From Bagarius yarrelli (taxonomy: Eukaryota > Chordata > Actinopteri > Siluriformes > Sisoridae), in assembly GCA_005784505.1 (NCBI GenBank), contig VCAZ01000054.1:2263067-2327066 (forward strand): DNA of 64,000 bases. The letters run 5' to 3'. The notes under the pieces are model-generated. The model was not told where the DNA came from. It did not search any database and saw only the letters and a list, made by a program, of their open reading frames with translations. Positions 11,413-20,990 of this stretch are shown here, piece after piece; within the stretch, counting starts at the first letter, position 1; each line of letters begins with the position of its first letter. A program made the position numbers and the translations under genes.

Positions 11413-11810
11413 TTGGAATCTGATTAAGTTATAAATTAGGAGCAGTTCATTTAAAAGGAGTTAACCTGTAAAAAAGATATCTTACTGATTCATAGGGAAT
11501 CAAATACTTAATTCAAATTAATTCATAACTCATTAGAAATGCATTTGCTTGATGTTTTCGTTGTTGTTCTGTCTCCTACTGTTAGAATAAACTTACTAGT
11601 AAAATTATACACTAATCATTTTTTTGTCAGTGGGCAAACAAAAAATCTACTGAGGATCAAAACCATTTTATTTCCTCATTATTGTGCAACTTGTGTGACC
11701 AGAGCCGGTGCCAGCCCATAACTAACAGCAGAACATACAGATTCCAACAAGGGGGCACACAATTAGCAACAATAACCTGCCAAAACAAAACTTGGCTCAT
11801 TTTCTGTCTG

Positions 11811-11892
11811 TATGGACTTTGCATGTTCTCCCCATGTTTGGCTGGGGTTTCCTCCCAAAGTCCAACTCCGGTTTCCTTCAAAAACATGTACA
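11811..11892 (+). mobile_element. SINE family B, truncated fragment
   Basis: It carries gactttgcatgttctccc, ggggtttcctcccaaagtcc and aaaaacatgta, the central block of family B. It lies head to head with the fuller copy at 11918-12244. Confidence 0.65.
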
Positions 11893-11917
11893 CACTATAT
11901 TTTATTATAGATAAATT

Positions 11918-12244
11918 ACATCATTCATTCATTCATCTTCTATACCCGCTTATTCGGGGTCACGGGGATCTGCTGGAGTCTATCCCAGCTGTCTCTGAAA
12001 GGGTGAAAGGTGGGAGGGGGACACCCTGGACAGGTCGCCAGTCCATCACAGGGCCACACACACACTCACTCCTAAGGGCAATTTAGAATCACCAATCTAA
12101 CATACATGTTTTTGGACTGTGGGAGGAAACCAGAGAACCCGGAGTAAACCCCCACAGGGAGAAAATGCAAACTTGGGAATAGAACCTAGGACCTTCTTGC
12201 TGTGAAGCAACAGTGCTAACCACTAAGGCACCATGCTGCCCACT
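11918..12244 (-). mobile_element. tRNA-derived SINE, family B
   Basis: On the minus strand the copy runs from gggcagcatggtgccttagtgg through a ctgggttc-like B-box area and ggtttcctcccacagtccaaaaacatg, then gactggcgacctgtcc and gggatagactccagcagatcc, to a (TGAA)n tail. The tail and variable target duplications argue for retroposition. Confidence 0.8.
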
Positions 12245-12249
12245 GGAGG

Positions 12250-12440
12250 ATGATTATTATTATTATTATTATTTTAATTATTATTAAGTAGCATTTGACC
12301 TTTTTGTCTTTTTTTTTTTTTTGAATAAAGGAAAATTTCACCCCTGCCGTGTGCGCGTGATATTTTTTTCCCATATCGTTTAAAATACTGTGAGAATGTG
12401 TAACCGGATCACCCACACTTATGATCCTGTCAGTTTAATG
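12250..12440. repeat. ATT microsatellite and poly-T
   Basis: There is a run of (att)n at about 12251-12277, and a T12-type run near 12310. No other feature. Confidence 0.7.
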
Positions 12441-12449
12441 CATCTTATT

Positions 12450-13555
12450 TTTGGTGTGTGTTTTTTTCGGGTGTGAAAGAAAAATTGTTCACCCCAGACC
12501 CACACCCACGCTCGCAAAGCTCGAGCTCCGTCAATAAACGTGCCGCACTTTCAATATAGGCGATCCACGGATCACGTGACACCTGTCATGTCAGCTCTTC
12601 CAGTAGCTTTTTTTCTGACAAGTGCTGAAGCTTTCAATCTGCTCGTGCGCTCTAGAGCTCCCAGCCCGCGTGCTCTTTCCCCATCCCTTTTTCTTCTTAT
12701 TTCTTTTCTTTGTGAGTCAGTGAGACAGCTCCTCTTACAGCATTAAAGCGTTAACCGTATCACCGAGCTGGACTTTAGAGAGCCACTTAGGTGCTGTTTT
12801 GGCATCTAGACATAACCGCGGCTTTAAAACACTAAAACCTGAAGACAGAAAAAAAACGCCTGCGCGTGCAATCTAACATGAAAAATCAATGCATTCCATC
12901 GAGACGGGATCTGATCATCACATTAACTTCACTTCCGCTTTAAAAAAAACATCCCAGACACTTTAGACACCAGGGAGACGTGAACATACCCCGCAGTGCT
13001 GCGCTACATCCGCTCGATTAAGATCAACATGCGGTTAGTTCACGAGCGCGTGCGCCGGCGCGAGTTTGATGGAGATCTTTACAAAGCAGTTGAACACCAA
13101 AAACAAAGATTATGTTTCCTGCGCAAAGAATGTACAGTGCAGGATAATCATCATCTTCATCAGTATGCACGCGCTCCTAACTACATTCCAAGCATGATTG
13201 CATGACACCCGCACATATTTACGCACGCACCTTTTTTCCCGCGCGACACCTGAGCAGCAGCTATGCCAGATTTCAGCTCACAAATAAAAAAAAAAACGAT
13301 TAAACAAACAAAAACAATATTGTCTCTCACCTCGCGCGTCTGTCTTTGCATCTGCAAAGGTGTGTAACCGGGATACTTCCACATCTCAGGCGCGCGCGCG
13401 TGTGTATGTTGTTTGAATTACAGTCGCCTTCACGGTCTCGCTCTCCAAATCTGCCAACCATCCGCAGCTCAGAAAGGGAGGATCTGATTGGCCGGGTGCG
13501 CGCTGGCGCGCGTGCACGCATGCACTAGTATCCCTCTCTCTCGCTCTCTCTCTCT
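12450..13555. promoter_or_regulatory. CpG-rich block, candidate promoter region
   Basis: CpG dinucleotides cluster here against an AT-rich background, for example gcgcgtgcgccggcgcgag at about 13044-13062 and gcgcgcgcgcgtg near 13391. A CACGTG E-box sits at 12573-12578, and a minus-strand CCAAT box (GGCCAATCAG) at 13484-13493. This is the only such block between the cadherin exon and the right end, so it is the natural promoter candidate. Confidence 0.5.
13331..13440 (-). other. Candidate non-coding exon 1 of the cadherin gene
   Basis: On the minus strand, gacgcgcgag is followed by gtgagagac, a good donor at 13330. The exon would lie 50-150 bases downstream of the CCAAT box, so its start is only approximate. 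It contains an ATG at 13384 whose frame stays open for 18 codons exactly to the donor, and an inverted repeat tttgcagatgcaaa. No transcript evidence is available. Confidence 0.4.
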
Positions 13556-14180
13556 CTCCACACCCTTTCTACCATTTGCATCACTCTCTCAACATTTTTC
13601 ACTCCGTGTCTTTCCTCTTTTTCTCACTTGACATACAAAATCTTACTACTGCTCTCTTTTATTCCTCACTTTCTCAACACTCTTTCTTTTTGCCCATCCA
13701 TTTTATAGTCGATCTTCTTCTACCTTCTTCTTCTTCTTCTTTTTTATTTTTCTCTCTTCTATTTTTCAGTCAAGATTTTTTCTTTTTTTTTAATGATTAT
13801 GTTCGAACTGCGTTTGTCCTTTTTTGTGGTTTTTTTTGCCTTTTGACAAATTTGACTTTTCTCCTCACTTTCTATGTTTCTATATTTCTTTGACATCCTT
13901 TATATGTTGATACTCTCTCTTACTCTCGATGGCTATTTCTTGGTCAAACTTGCTCTAGCTCATTATCCCGCTATTTCTCTCCATTCACTTGTACCTCTTT
14001 CATCTCTCTCTCTCACTGTTTTTTCCCCTGCCTTCTCTTTGTAAATTAACGTTTCGCTTTCTCTTATTCCTTCCTTCCTTCTTTTGTTGTTCCTCCCTTC
14101 GTGCCTTCCTTTGTCAGTTTGTTTGTTCCTTCCTTCCTTCCTTTCTTCCTTCCTTTCTTTCCTCCCTTCTTCCTTCCAAC
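13528..14180 (+). repeat. Long pyrimidine-rich (CT/TTCC) tract
   Basis: About 650 bases of plus-strand C/T-rich sequence. It begins with (CT)n at 13532-13560 and ends with TTCC and TTTC repeats at 14065-14175. The open frames across it are compositional. Confidence 0.8.
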
Positions 14181-14711
14181 AGAGGGTTAAAACACTCGAA
14201 GGAAAAGTCGTCAAAGGATCTCCTTGCCTTCATCCTCGTCATTCAGCTCTATCCATCACTCCTCTCCGTCTCTCCCTCCTTCCCTCCACACAGACCTGTC
14301 ATTTATCATCCCCGACTGTTTGTTTATTTTTTCTTTTTCGCCAGGGTCCTGCCTGCATCCCGGCAGGTGGGCCTGAGGTGAGTTGATGTAAAATGAGGCT
14401 GCCTTGTGTGTAGGAAGCAAACTCCATCATGCCATCGTTTACATCCCACAGTGTGATCTGCAGATGAATGGGACTTCCTGCCGGTTTGAAATGCGCTTCC
14501 TCCTGCACGCTAACTTTATCAATTCGTAGCGGCAAACGGCTGCAGAGCGAGAGAGCTTTCAGGTTTGCACTGTTGCTTTTTTTTAAAAACAGAAACAAAA
14601 AACATGGCATTCAAACCTAAACAAATTTACTGTAAACGTTCCTGAAATCAACGGTCGAAAGTTTTTGGAAGATCTGTTTTTGAAAGTGTAAGAAAACCAA
14701 TGGATGGATCT
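14181..14711. other. Unique segment upstream of the CpG block
   Basis: A possible small exon on the plus strand (ctttttcgccag, 33 bases from about 14345, then gtgagttg) is seen at 14333-14385. It encodes nothing recognisable. The rest is unique and balanced in composition. Confidence 0.25.
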
Positions 14712-14910
14712 GGAGAAGTGGTGGCACAGTGGTTAAGGTGTTGGACTACCAACTTAAAGACCTGGGTTCGATTCCCAGCATCACCAAGCCGGCAACTGCT
14801 GGGCCCTTGAGTAAGGCTCTTAACCCCCAATTGCTTGGTTGTATAGAAGGAAATAATGCAAGTCGCTCTGAATTAGGGGCATCTGCCAAATGCTGCCAAT
14901 GTAAATGTAA
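14712..14910 (+). mobile_element. SINE family A, near full length
   Basis: It has an A box (tggcacagtgg), a B box (ggttcgattcc), the middle block cactgctgggcccttgagyaag-like, and a LINE-like tail aagtcgctctgaattaggggc, then repeated gtaaatgtaa. It is the clearest copy of the family. Confidence 0.9.
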
Positions 14911-14936
14911 TCTTAGATTGCCCTATGTCTTTATTT

Positions 14937-15131
14937 GGGGAAGTGAGGGCTTAGTGTTAAGGTGTTGGTCTGATACCAGAAAGGTTCCCTGGGTTCAATT
15001 CCCAGCACCACCAAGCCATCACTGCGGGCCCCTGAGCAAGTCCCTTAACCCCCAAATGCTTAGATGTGTAAAAAGAGAGGAAATGTAAGTCGCTCTAAAT
15101 AAGGATGTCTGATAAATGCTGTAAATATAAA
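14937..15131 (+). mobile_element. SINE family A, tandem neighbour
   Basis: It has the same order of blocks as the copy that ends 26 bases before it, with B box ggttcaattcc and tail aagtcgctctaaataagg. The two are in the same orientation but differ clearly in sequence, so they look like separate insertions. Confidence 0.88.
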
Positions 15132-16009
15132 ATTTATTGCCCCTGACCATGAGGTTATTAAAGATCAGCCAGTAAGCAGCGTACATTCATGCTAACAAAC
15201 AGAAAAGTTCCATCTTTCATCCAGCATGAATTCTGATCATGTTCAATCCCGGGAGATGATAGAGAGCAAGATCTAGTAGGAGAACATTGTTCTTTCTCTT
15301 CCTCTCAATCACAGTGACACCAGCCATTCGAAGGTATTTCCTTGGTACTTCCTTTGAACTTTTCTCCACTTCAATCTGATGCAGCATGGTGTGATGTGCT
15401 GGTTATGATTGATAGATGATGTATGAAAGTAAAAAGAACACTAAATATTTTAAATAAATATCTGAATGTTTGAGTGCCAGCAAGATCCTGGATGATTTGT
15501 CTGTAAAGTTCCAATAGCACTATATTCATTTTCAGCTTCTTCATACAAGGTTCTTCAGTGATTCTGTAAGGAACCATTGACAGCTATTAAATGTTTGCAT
15601 AGCACAAAAGGTTCTTTAGAGGATAAACGTGTTTTATGACACTAACAACCATTAGAGCGGCGGTAAAAGCTAAAGACTGATTACACAATCATCCCGATAC
15701 GAATCAATCGGAAGGACGTGTTATTGCACACGTGTCAAACCCAAGGACATTTAGACCTTCAGCCTGGTTTCAGTTCTTCTGCATAGTCAACAAAAATGTC
15801 GTCATGCTCTACATCTCCACATTTCAGATCTAAAGAGCAAATACCACAAAACCGCTGTCTACACAGCACCGGCACTTGGGTTTCTTTCTTGTCATCGTAT
15901 CATTATGTATCATGTGTCTATCATTTTTTTTACGTTCTGTCTGGAAACAAACCCTCTGTGATGCTCTACTTCCTTTATGGTAGAAATAAGCTGTTGTGTT
16001 TTCAGCTTT
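15132..16009. other. Unique AT-rich sequence
   Basis: No exon or repeat was recognised. Confidence 0.35.
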
Positions 16010-16090
16010 ACATATATTTCCTGCATTTGGTAGCCAACTTTTATCCAACTGGCGGTGCTGGGAATTAAACCCACAATCTATCAATCGGTA
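16010..16090 (-). mobile_element. SINE family A, fragment
   Basis: On the minus strand it gives a B-box-like ggtttaattcccagcaccgcc and a tail-like ggataaaagttggctaccaaatgc. The middle block is deleted. Confidence 0.55.
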
Positions 16091-16103
16091 GTTTAAAAAC
16101 TTA

Positions 16104-16250
16104 AACCAGGGGTGTAAAACTCAGTTCCTAAAGGGCCTAATCCCTGCAGAGTTTAGTTTCACCCTTATTCCAAACCACAAAACGTGGATCAGGTGCAGTT
16201 AATTAGGGTTGATGCTAAACTCCAGCAACTGAGTTTGACACATGTCTTAA
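16104..16250. mobile_element. hAT-type MITE
   Basis: The sub-terminal ends gtgtaaaactcag and ctgagtttgacac are inverted copies with one mismatch. Between them lie ccctgcagagtttag and gatgctaaactcc, an inner inverted pair. This near-palindromic layout is known in short hAT-derived fish elements. Confidence 0.6.
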
Positions 16251-16439
16251 ACCAGTGGTTCCCTCCCCTGAGTTCACTACGCCTGGGTCATTACTATCAG
16301 CTGCTGAAGGTGAATCAGTGACGCTCGGTTATTTTTGTGGAGGACAAAACACAAATTTGTCCATTTTTTGGTGAAACAAAGGTTTATAGATAAAATTAGC
16401 TAATGTGATCCTTCTCCTTAATGTTCACAGCTCAACACT

Positions 16440-17165
16440 TTTCAACGGCTGCATTTACACTGCAGGTCCTAATGCTCAATTTCAATTTTGTGACTACATC
16501 AAATTTTTTTTTGCATTATCTTGTAAAACTAACCTGTATCCGATATTTGCATTTACACTATACACGCCAAAACAACCCAATGTGGACATACTGACAGAAA
16601 AAGGAAGTACAAACGATGCGATAATTGATGCAACGCAATGGATGAAGATGAAACGATTATTCAGTATGTTTCTTTCGCAGAAAATGTAAAGGTCGGTAAA
16701 ACAGCGTTTTCTTTAAAATGGAGAACAGCTGAGAGTGTGTGTGTGTTACCCATCAGCTGCAGTGCGCGGTACAGAAAAAACAATGTAACAGTGAATTGTT
16801 AAAACTGTCTCTCATCTGGGTTTCGATTCAGACATTTGTTACAGTAAAAAAATTAATAAATATTAAAATACACAGTTGTTGTAAGTTATTATATATTTCT
16901 GTTGGTGTCCACCTGAGTTGACGTCATGTGCTATCGTTGCTTATTCAGGGACGTTTGACTTACATTAACAGGTCCAATCTGTCTGTTTACACTGCGCACG
17001 CTAATGTACGTATCCGATTCATATCTGATTTGTTACTACATTTGAATGAGGCCTAAATCCGATCTGAAAATATCGGAATCCATGTGCTTTTTTCCTGTTT
17101 ACACTGCCATGTACCATATTGGAAAAAAAAATCAGAACTGGGTCACTTGATAGATGCAGCCAATA
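16440..17165. mobile_element. Non-autonomous DNA transposon of the 'tttacactg' type
   Basis: Both halves carry gtttacactgc or catttacact words with atccgat and tatccgat nearby (16450-16550 and 16980-17110). These are typical of long fish elements derived from hAT or PIF/Harbinger. The ends are too worn to fix target duplications. Confidence 0.45.
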
Positions 17166-17692
17166 TGACACAACACCCCCAGAGAGCTCACCGAGGCCCC
17201 CTTGTGGGAAACTGCTGCCTTAAACAAACACTTTGGGATTGCACCTTGTTCTGTTTTTGTAAGGACTACATTTTCACGCCTCTGAACATGACACTGAACA
17301 AAACCAACTGTAATTGGTTGCTTCACATTTTAATCAGAAATCCTATTGGATGATAAAAGCTTCTCTGTAGTGCAGACCTTCCGCTGAAGCTGGTCTGAAG
17401 CTACATGAGGCTAGTGTATCGTCTGATTCCTGTTTATAAACATTCTATGCTCTCCAGCTTCTGAATAATCGTGCAGCAGCAGGTTTGAGGTGACGAAGTG
17501 CAGACAGCGGAGGACCACTTGACCCTGTATGGTCCCTGTAGTGCTGACACGGTGAGGTGTGTGTCAGAACGTGATAGCTTTAGACAGCTAATCGAACTCC
17601 GACGTGGGTTTAACCGTCCTGGAAAAGCCTTTGATTCTGCTGTGCATCATTTACTGATGGGAAAAATGACAAACTACATGAGGACGGGAAGC
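17166..17692. other. Unique sequence
   Basis: No named feature. Confidence 0.3.
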
Positions 17693-17751
17693 AGTGTGTG
17701 TGTGTGTGTGTGCGGATTGGTGTGTGTGTGTGTGTGTCTGTGTGTGTGTGC
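17693..17751 (+). repeat. (GT)n microsatellite
   Basis: GT dinucleotides interrupted once by cggattg and once by c. Confidence 0.95.
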
Positions 17752-18183
17752 TGAATACAAATCAACAAATAAAATAACCATGTGCTTGGGGTAAATCCCC
17801 TCTGTGTTGCAATAGTACAACCTTCACCACAACACATCATCCAGAAAAACATTTTTAAAATTTAATTGTCAAATTTTATTCAAAATTATTAATAATAATT
17901 AGATATAGAATATATTTATTTATGTATTAAAGAAAACATTCAGGTTTCTAAAGCGATTGAGCGCGATTAGCATTCCTTAGAGATGCTAATAATGTTGCTA
18001 GTTTCACATTTAAGAGCGGATTTTATTTAACCAGACATTAAAATATCAGCTTAATTGAGTTGTACTATTTGTGACTTCATCATTTTTTTCATGATGCTAT
18101 GATTCAGTAAACGCTGTTAAACTTGTGGTCATGAGGAATAGATTCGATTTATGTGACTGCCTAATGCACTGGGAGCCGTGACG

Positions 18184-18184
<1 letters not shown>
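17752..18184. other. AT-rich sequence
   Basis: A long A/T stretch at 17850-17940. No gene signal. Confidence 0.35.
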
Positions 18185-18219
<35 letters not shown>

Positions 18220-18220
18220 A
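18185..18220 (+). repeat. (CT)n(CA)n microsatellite
   Basis: A short CT run passes directly into a CA run. Confidence 0.95.
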
Positions 18221-20012
18221 ATTTTAATAGATGAAGAATCAGGAATTTTATTGCAGAATTTCAGGGTTTGGTTCCTGCTGTGCTCGACTTTTCCTGAACT
18301 TTGATGCTTTTTTTATCAGCAATCTGGAACAATGATTATTTTTTTTGTTCCTCTGTTCTCTCATTTCTCAGCAAATGCTAGAGAAAGATTGCAATGTCAT
18401 GCAGCGGTGAAGAGGAAGCCAGTTAGTGCCACATGCCACGGCCTCAACCGTTTGCTGTTGGTGGAGGTAAAGTGAATTCGGTGACGCCTAATAAGCAGGG
18501 TGTCATGTTCATTTTTAGCTCTGCTTGTTGATTATCTCACATGCTAACATTCGCACAACGTGGCGGCTAAGCAGGTAATAATAAAAAAAACAAGAGGGAT
18601 CTAGCAAAGTCACACACTTCTAAACATGGACATGGAGTTCCGTCAAGATGTCCTGTGTACGATTAATTAGCATACATTTACAACAAAATCGGGACAAGTG
18701 AAGATTTGCGTCTTTCCGCAAGTCAATTTATAAACAACGCACAGTGATTGGACGCCTTAATCGCTCCTCTACACTCCTGAGCAGCATGGTTTATTTCCAT
18801 GTAACCATACCCGAGCGAGATTACTCCAGCAGAACACTCGACACCAAGCTGGAATTCGGGGAAGCGTGTGTTATAAACTAGATAACACTATGTTATTAAA
18901 TGAAATCCGAGCGAATCAGGATGAGCCGACGGTCACACCTTTCCTCTCTATTCTCTGAACTGCTCGCCCAGATTCCTCCGAGGAAATAATAATTCGATTA
19001 GAATCACTCAGATGTGGGGTTGATTATTTCCTGACTCTGTTAGAGCGGAAGCAGCTACATGCTGTGTAGAAACAAAAATCTCGTGTCCAGTCAGTTCGCT
19101 TCGACTTAGCTAAGCCATCTGGATTTAATCGCATCTCGACGACCCGCCGTTGTCGTGTCGCCGCACAAACATGTGACATGCAACGTTAGGAGTAAAAAAA
19201 GTAACTACAGAGCTGGAGTCGATCAGAGAGTTGTGCAGGAAGCAAGTTGTTTTGCCCAATCAGCCCTGAAACAGGAAGTCTTGCCATAATGTATAGATTA
19301 TCCGTTATGTGGGTAGCTGCTTAACGACGCGTAAACAGTACGCTTCCAGAAGAATGCGTGATTTTACACACAAAGGATTTATTTCCTTAATTTTTGTTTA
19401 CAAGGAAAAATGTCAGCCTCCCTAATTAATCCCGCCTTCCTATCCCGGCCCTCATGCCAAGGCCGCAGCTTCCACTTTAAGAGACAAACGCATTTGTCCG
19501 AATAAACAGAACAGGATACTCGCTGTCGCTGTTTTGACATTTTTTTCCTCTGTGAAAGACAGATGAACAAATGTGTGTGTGAGTCAGCGCTTCATCTTAT
19601 GGCTTACTGGGGTGCAGAAAAAACAGAAACGAAAGAAATAAACAGATGGGACGCCAGGAAGGAACGATGTGGCAGAAGAATGAGATTCTCATGCTGAGAG
19701 ACGCTGTGAATAACCGTTGATCTGCTTTCTTTTGATGAAAGGTTTTCATTTTTTAATTGCAGTCTGCCCTGGATGGACAAACAATGACTCCAGGTTAGTG
19801 ATGTCCAGTTCCGACGTCCAAATCAGTCTATTTTCCTGGTTCTTCTTAGTAACCCAGTTGAATTTTTAGAGCCAGTCTCGTTCTTAAGTTAAGAGTCGAT
19901 TGCAGCGGTGTTTGGATCACAGTACACTGATCTAAGAACTGTTCCTTTAGGACACGTCTGATTGGTGAATTGTTGATACTGCTTATAGGTGATTTAGCAT
20001 GAAGCTACTAAA
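18221..20012. other. Long unique segment with scattered CpG
   Basis: Positions 18380-19700 are free of simple repeats and recognisable transposons and hold more CpG than most of the window (for example 18880-19160). There is no coding exon I can support. It may contain regulatory DNA upstream of the promoter candidate. Confidence 0.3.
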
Positions 20013-20990
20013 CCAAGGGTCAGCAACCCTGAAGAGCCATTTGAGCCAGTTTCCCAGAGAAAATAGAACATCGGGAGCCACAAAACTTTTTGACTTCTGA
20101 AATAAAGATAACACTGCATATATCGGTTTTGACTTTGAATATATATAAAAAATGATGTAGTATCTTCGACATCCTTTATATGTTTATCTTTACATCTTTA
20201 CTACATATTAAAAAAATGTTGCATTTTAATATCAATAAATAACGAAAGACATTTTGAACTCAAATTTCTGATAAAATTATTTATTTTTATTTGTGTCATC
20301 CTCGTATTTAAACCAAAATGTAGTCTGCTCTTGTGCGCCATCATCTTTTTTTTTTATCGTGTGCACCGGAGCGTGCAGTCAGCTGTCAACCTCAATGTAA
20401 AACGACTATTTCACTGAACATTGTAAAATAATTTTTTAGCAAAATAGCTGGCAACTAAAATATTTATTGTAAATAGTTAATGTGATTTTTGCTTCTGAAC
20501 CTCGTTGCACAGCGTCTCCACAGCAGGGCAATAAGACGTCACCTACATTTTTACACAGGATTGTAAGCTGTCTTCTGTGAGGCGTGAACGGTGTTTATTT
20601 TTTATATAGTTGATATTGGAGAAGACCTGATTACATACGTATGTGGATCTGAAGATCGACAGGACTACAAATGCAGACTGTTTCATGTCTATATAAATGT
20701 CAAGGATGCCATGTTTTGCTGAAGACAGTAAACATAAATATGCTTAGTATGCAAACAGGCTAACAATACTTCACAGAGAGCCAGCAGCTAGCGCTAGCTT
20801 ATATAGACAGCTTCCGGTCGTGATACCAGCGAGGATGCTCTCTGGCGTTCTTGAGATGGTTGCGTTACAATTAAATACTCATTATTTATACTATTTTTTT
20901 TTTTTTACAAAGCCACAGGGAGCCATAGGATGTAGCTGTAGTATGAAAGAGGGACACACGGCTCCGAAGCTGGGGGTTGCAGACCCCTGG
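20013..20990. mobile_element. Non-autonomous hAT-like element
   Basis: The ends ccaagggtcagcaaccct and gggggttgcagacccctgg are imperfect inverted repeats of the ggggtc(a/g)gcaaccc type. The sub-terminal words gagccattt, gggagccaca (left) and cacagggagccata (right) also pair with this family. About 980 bases, no transposase frame. No clear 8-base target duplication survives. Confidence 0.75.

Larger units (their letters stand above)
10122..11686 (-). mobile_element. Decayed Tc1/mariner-like transposon
   Basis: The left end acagtgagggagaaaata and the right end tttatttcctcattattgt are degenerate inverted ends. Inside them, tttgtttgcccactg (left) and cagtgggcaaaca (right) mark the inner part of the inverted repeats. 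The interior matches the abundant fish Tc1-like family whose transposase lies on the minus strand here. It is interrupted by another repeat at about 10980-11195. Confidence 0.88.
2107..13330 (-). other. Candidate intron 1 of the cadherin gene (11.2 kb)
   Basis: The right-hand (5') border depends on the candidate exon 1 donor at 13330. The left-hand border is a good acceptor at 2107 with a polypyrimidine run and a plausible branch point (cttgact, A at about 2133, 26 bases upstream). The parts 2140-3000 and 3170-4680 hold nothing I can name beyond AT-rich unique sequence. Confidence 0.45.

Noticed and set aside
14712..14785. A possible true tRNA gene from A and B boxes
   Set aside because: The boxes sit at the head of a SINE with the family tail. 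No cloverleaf acceptor stem was apparent.
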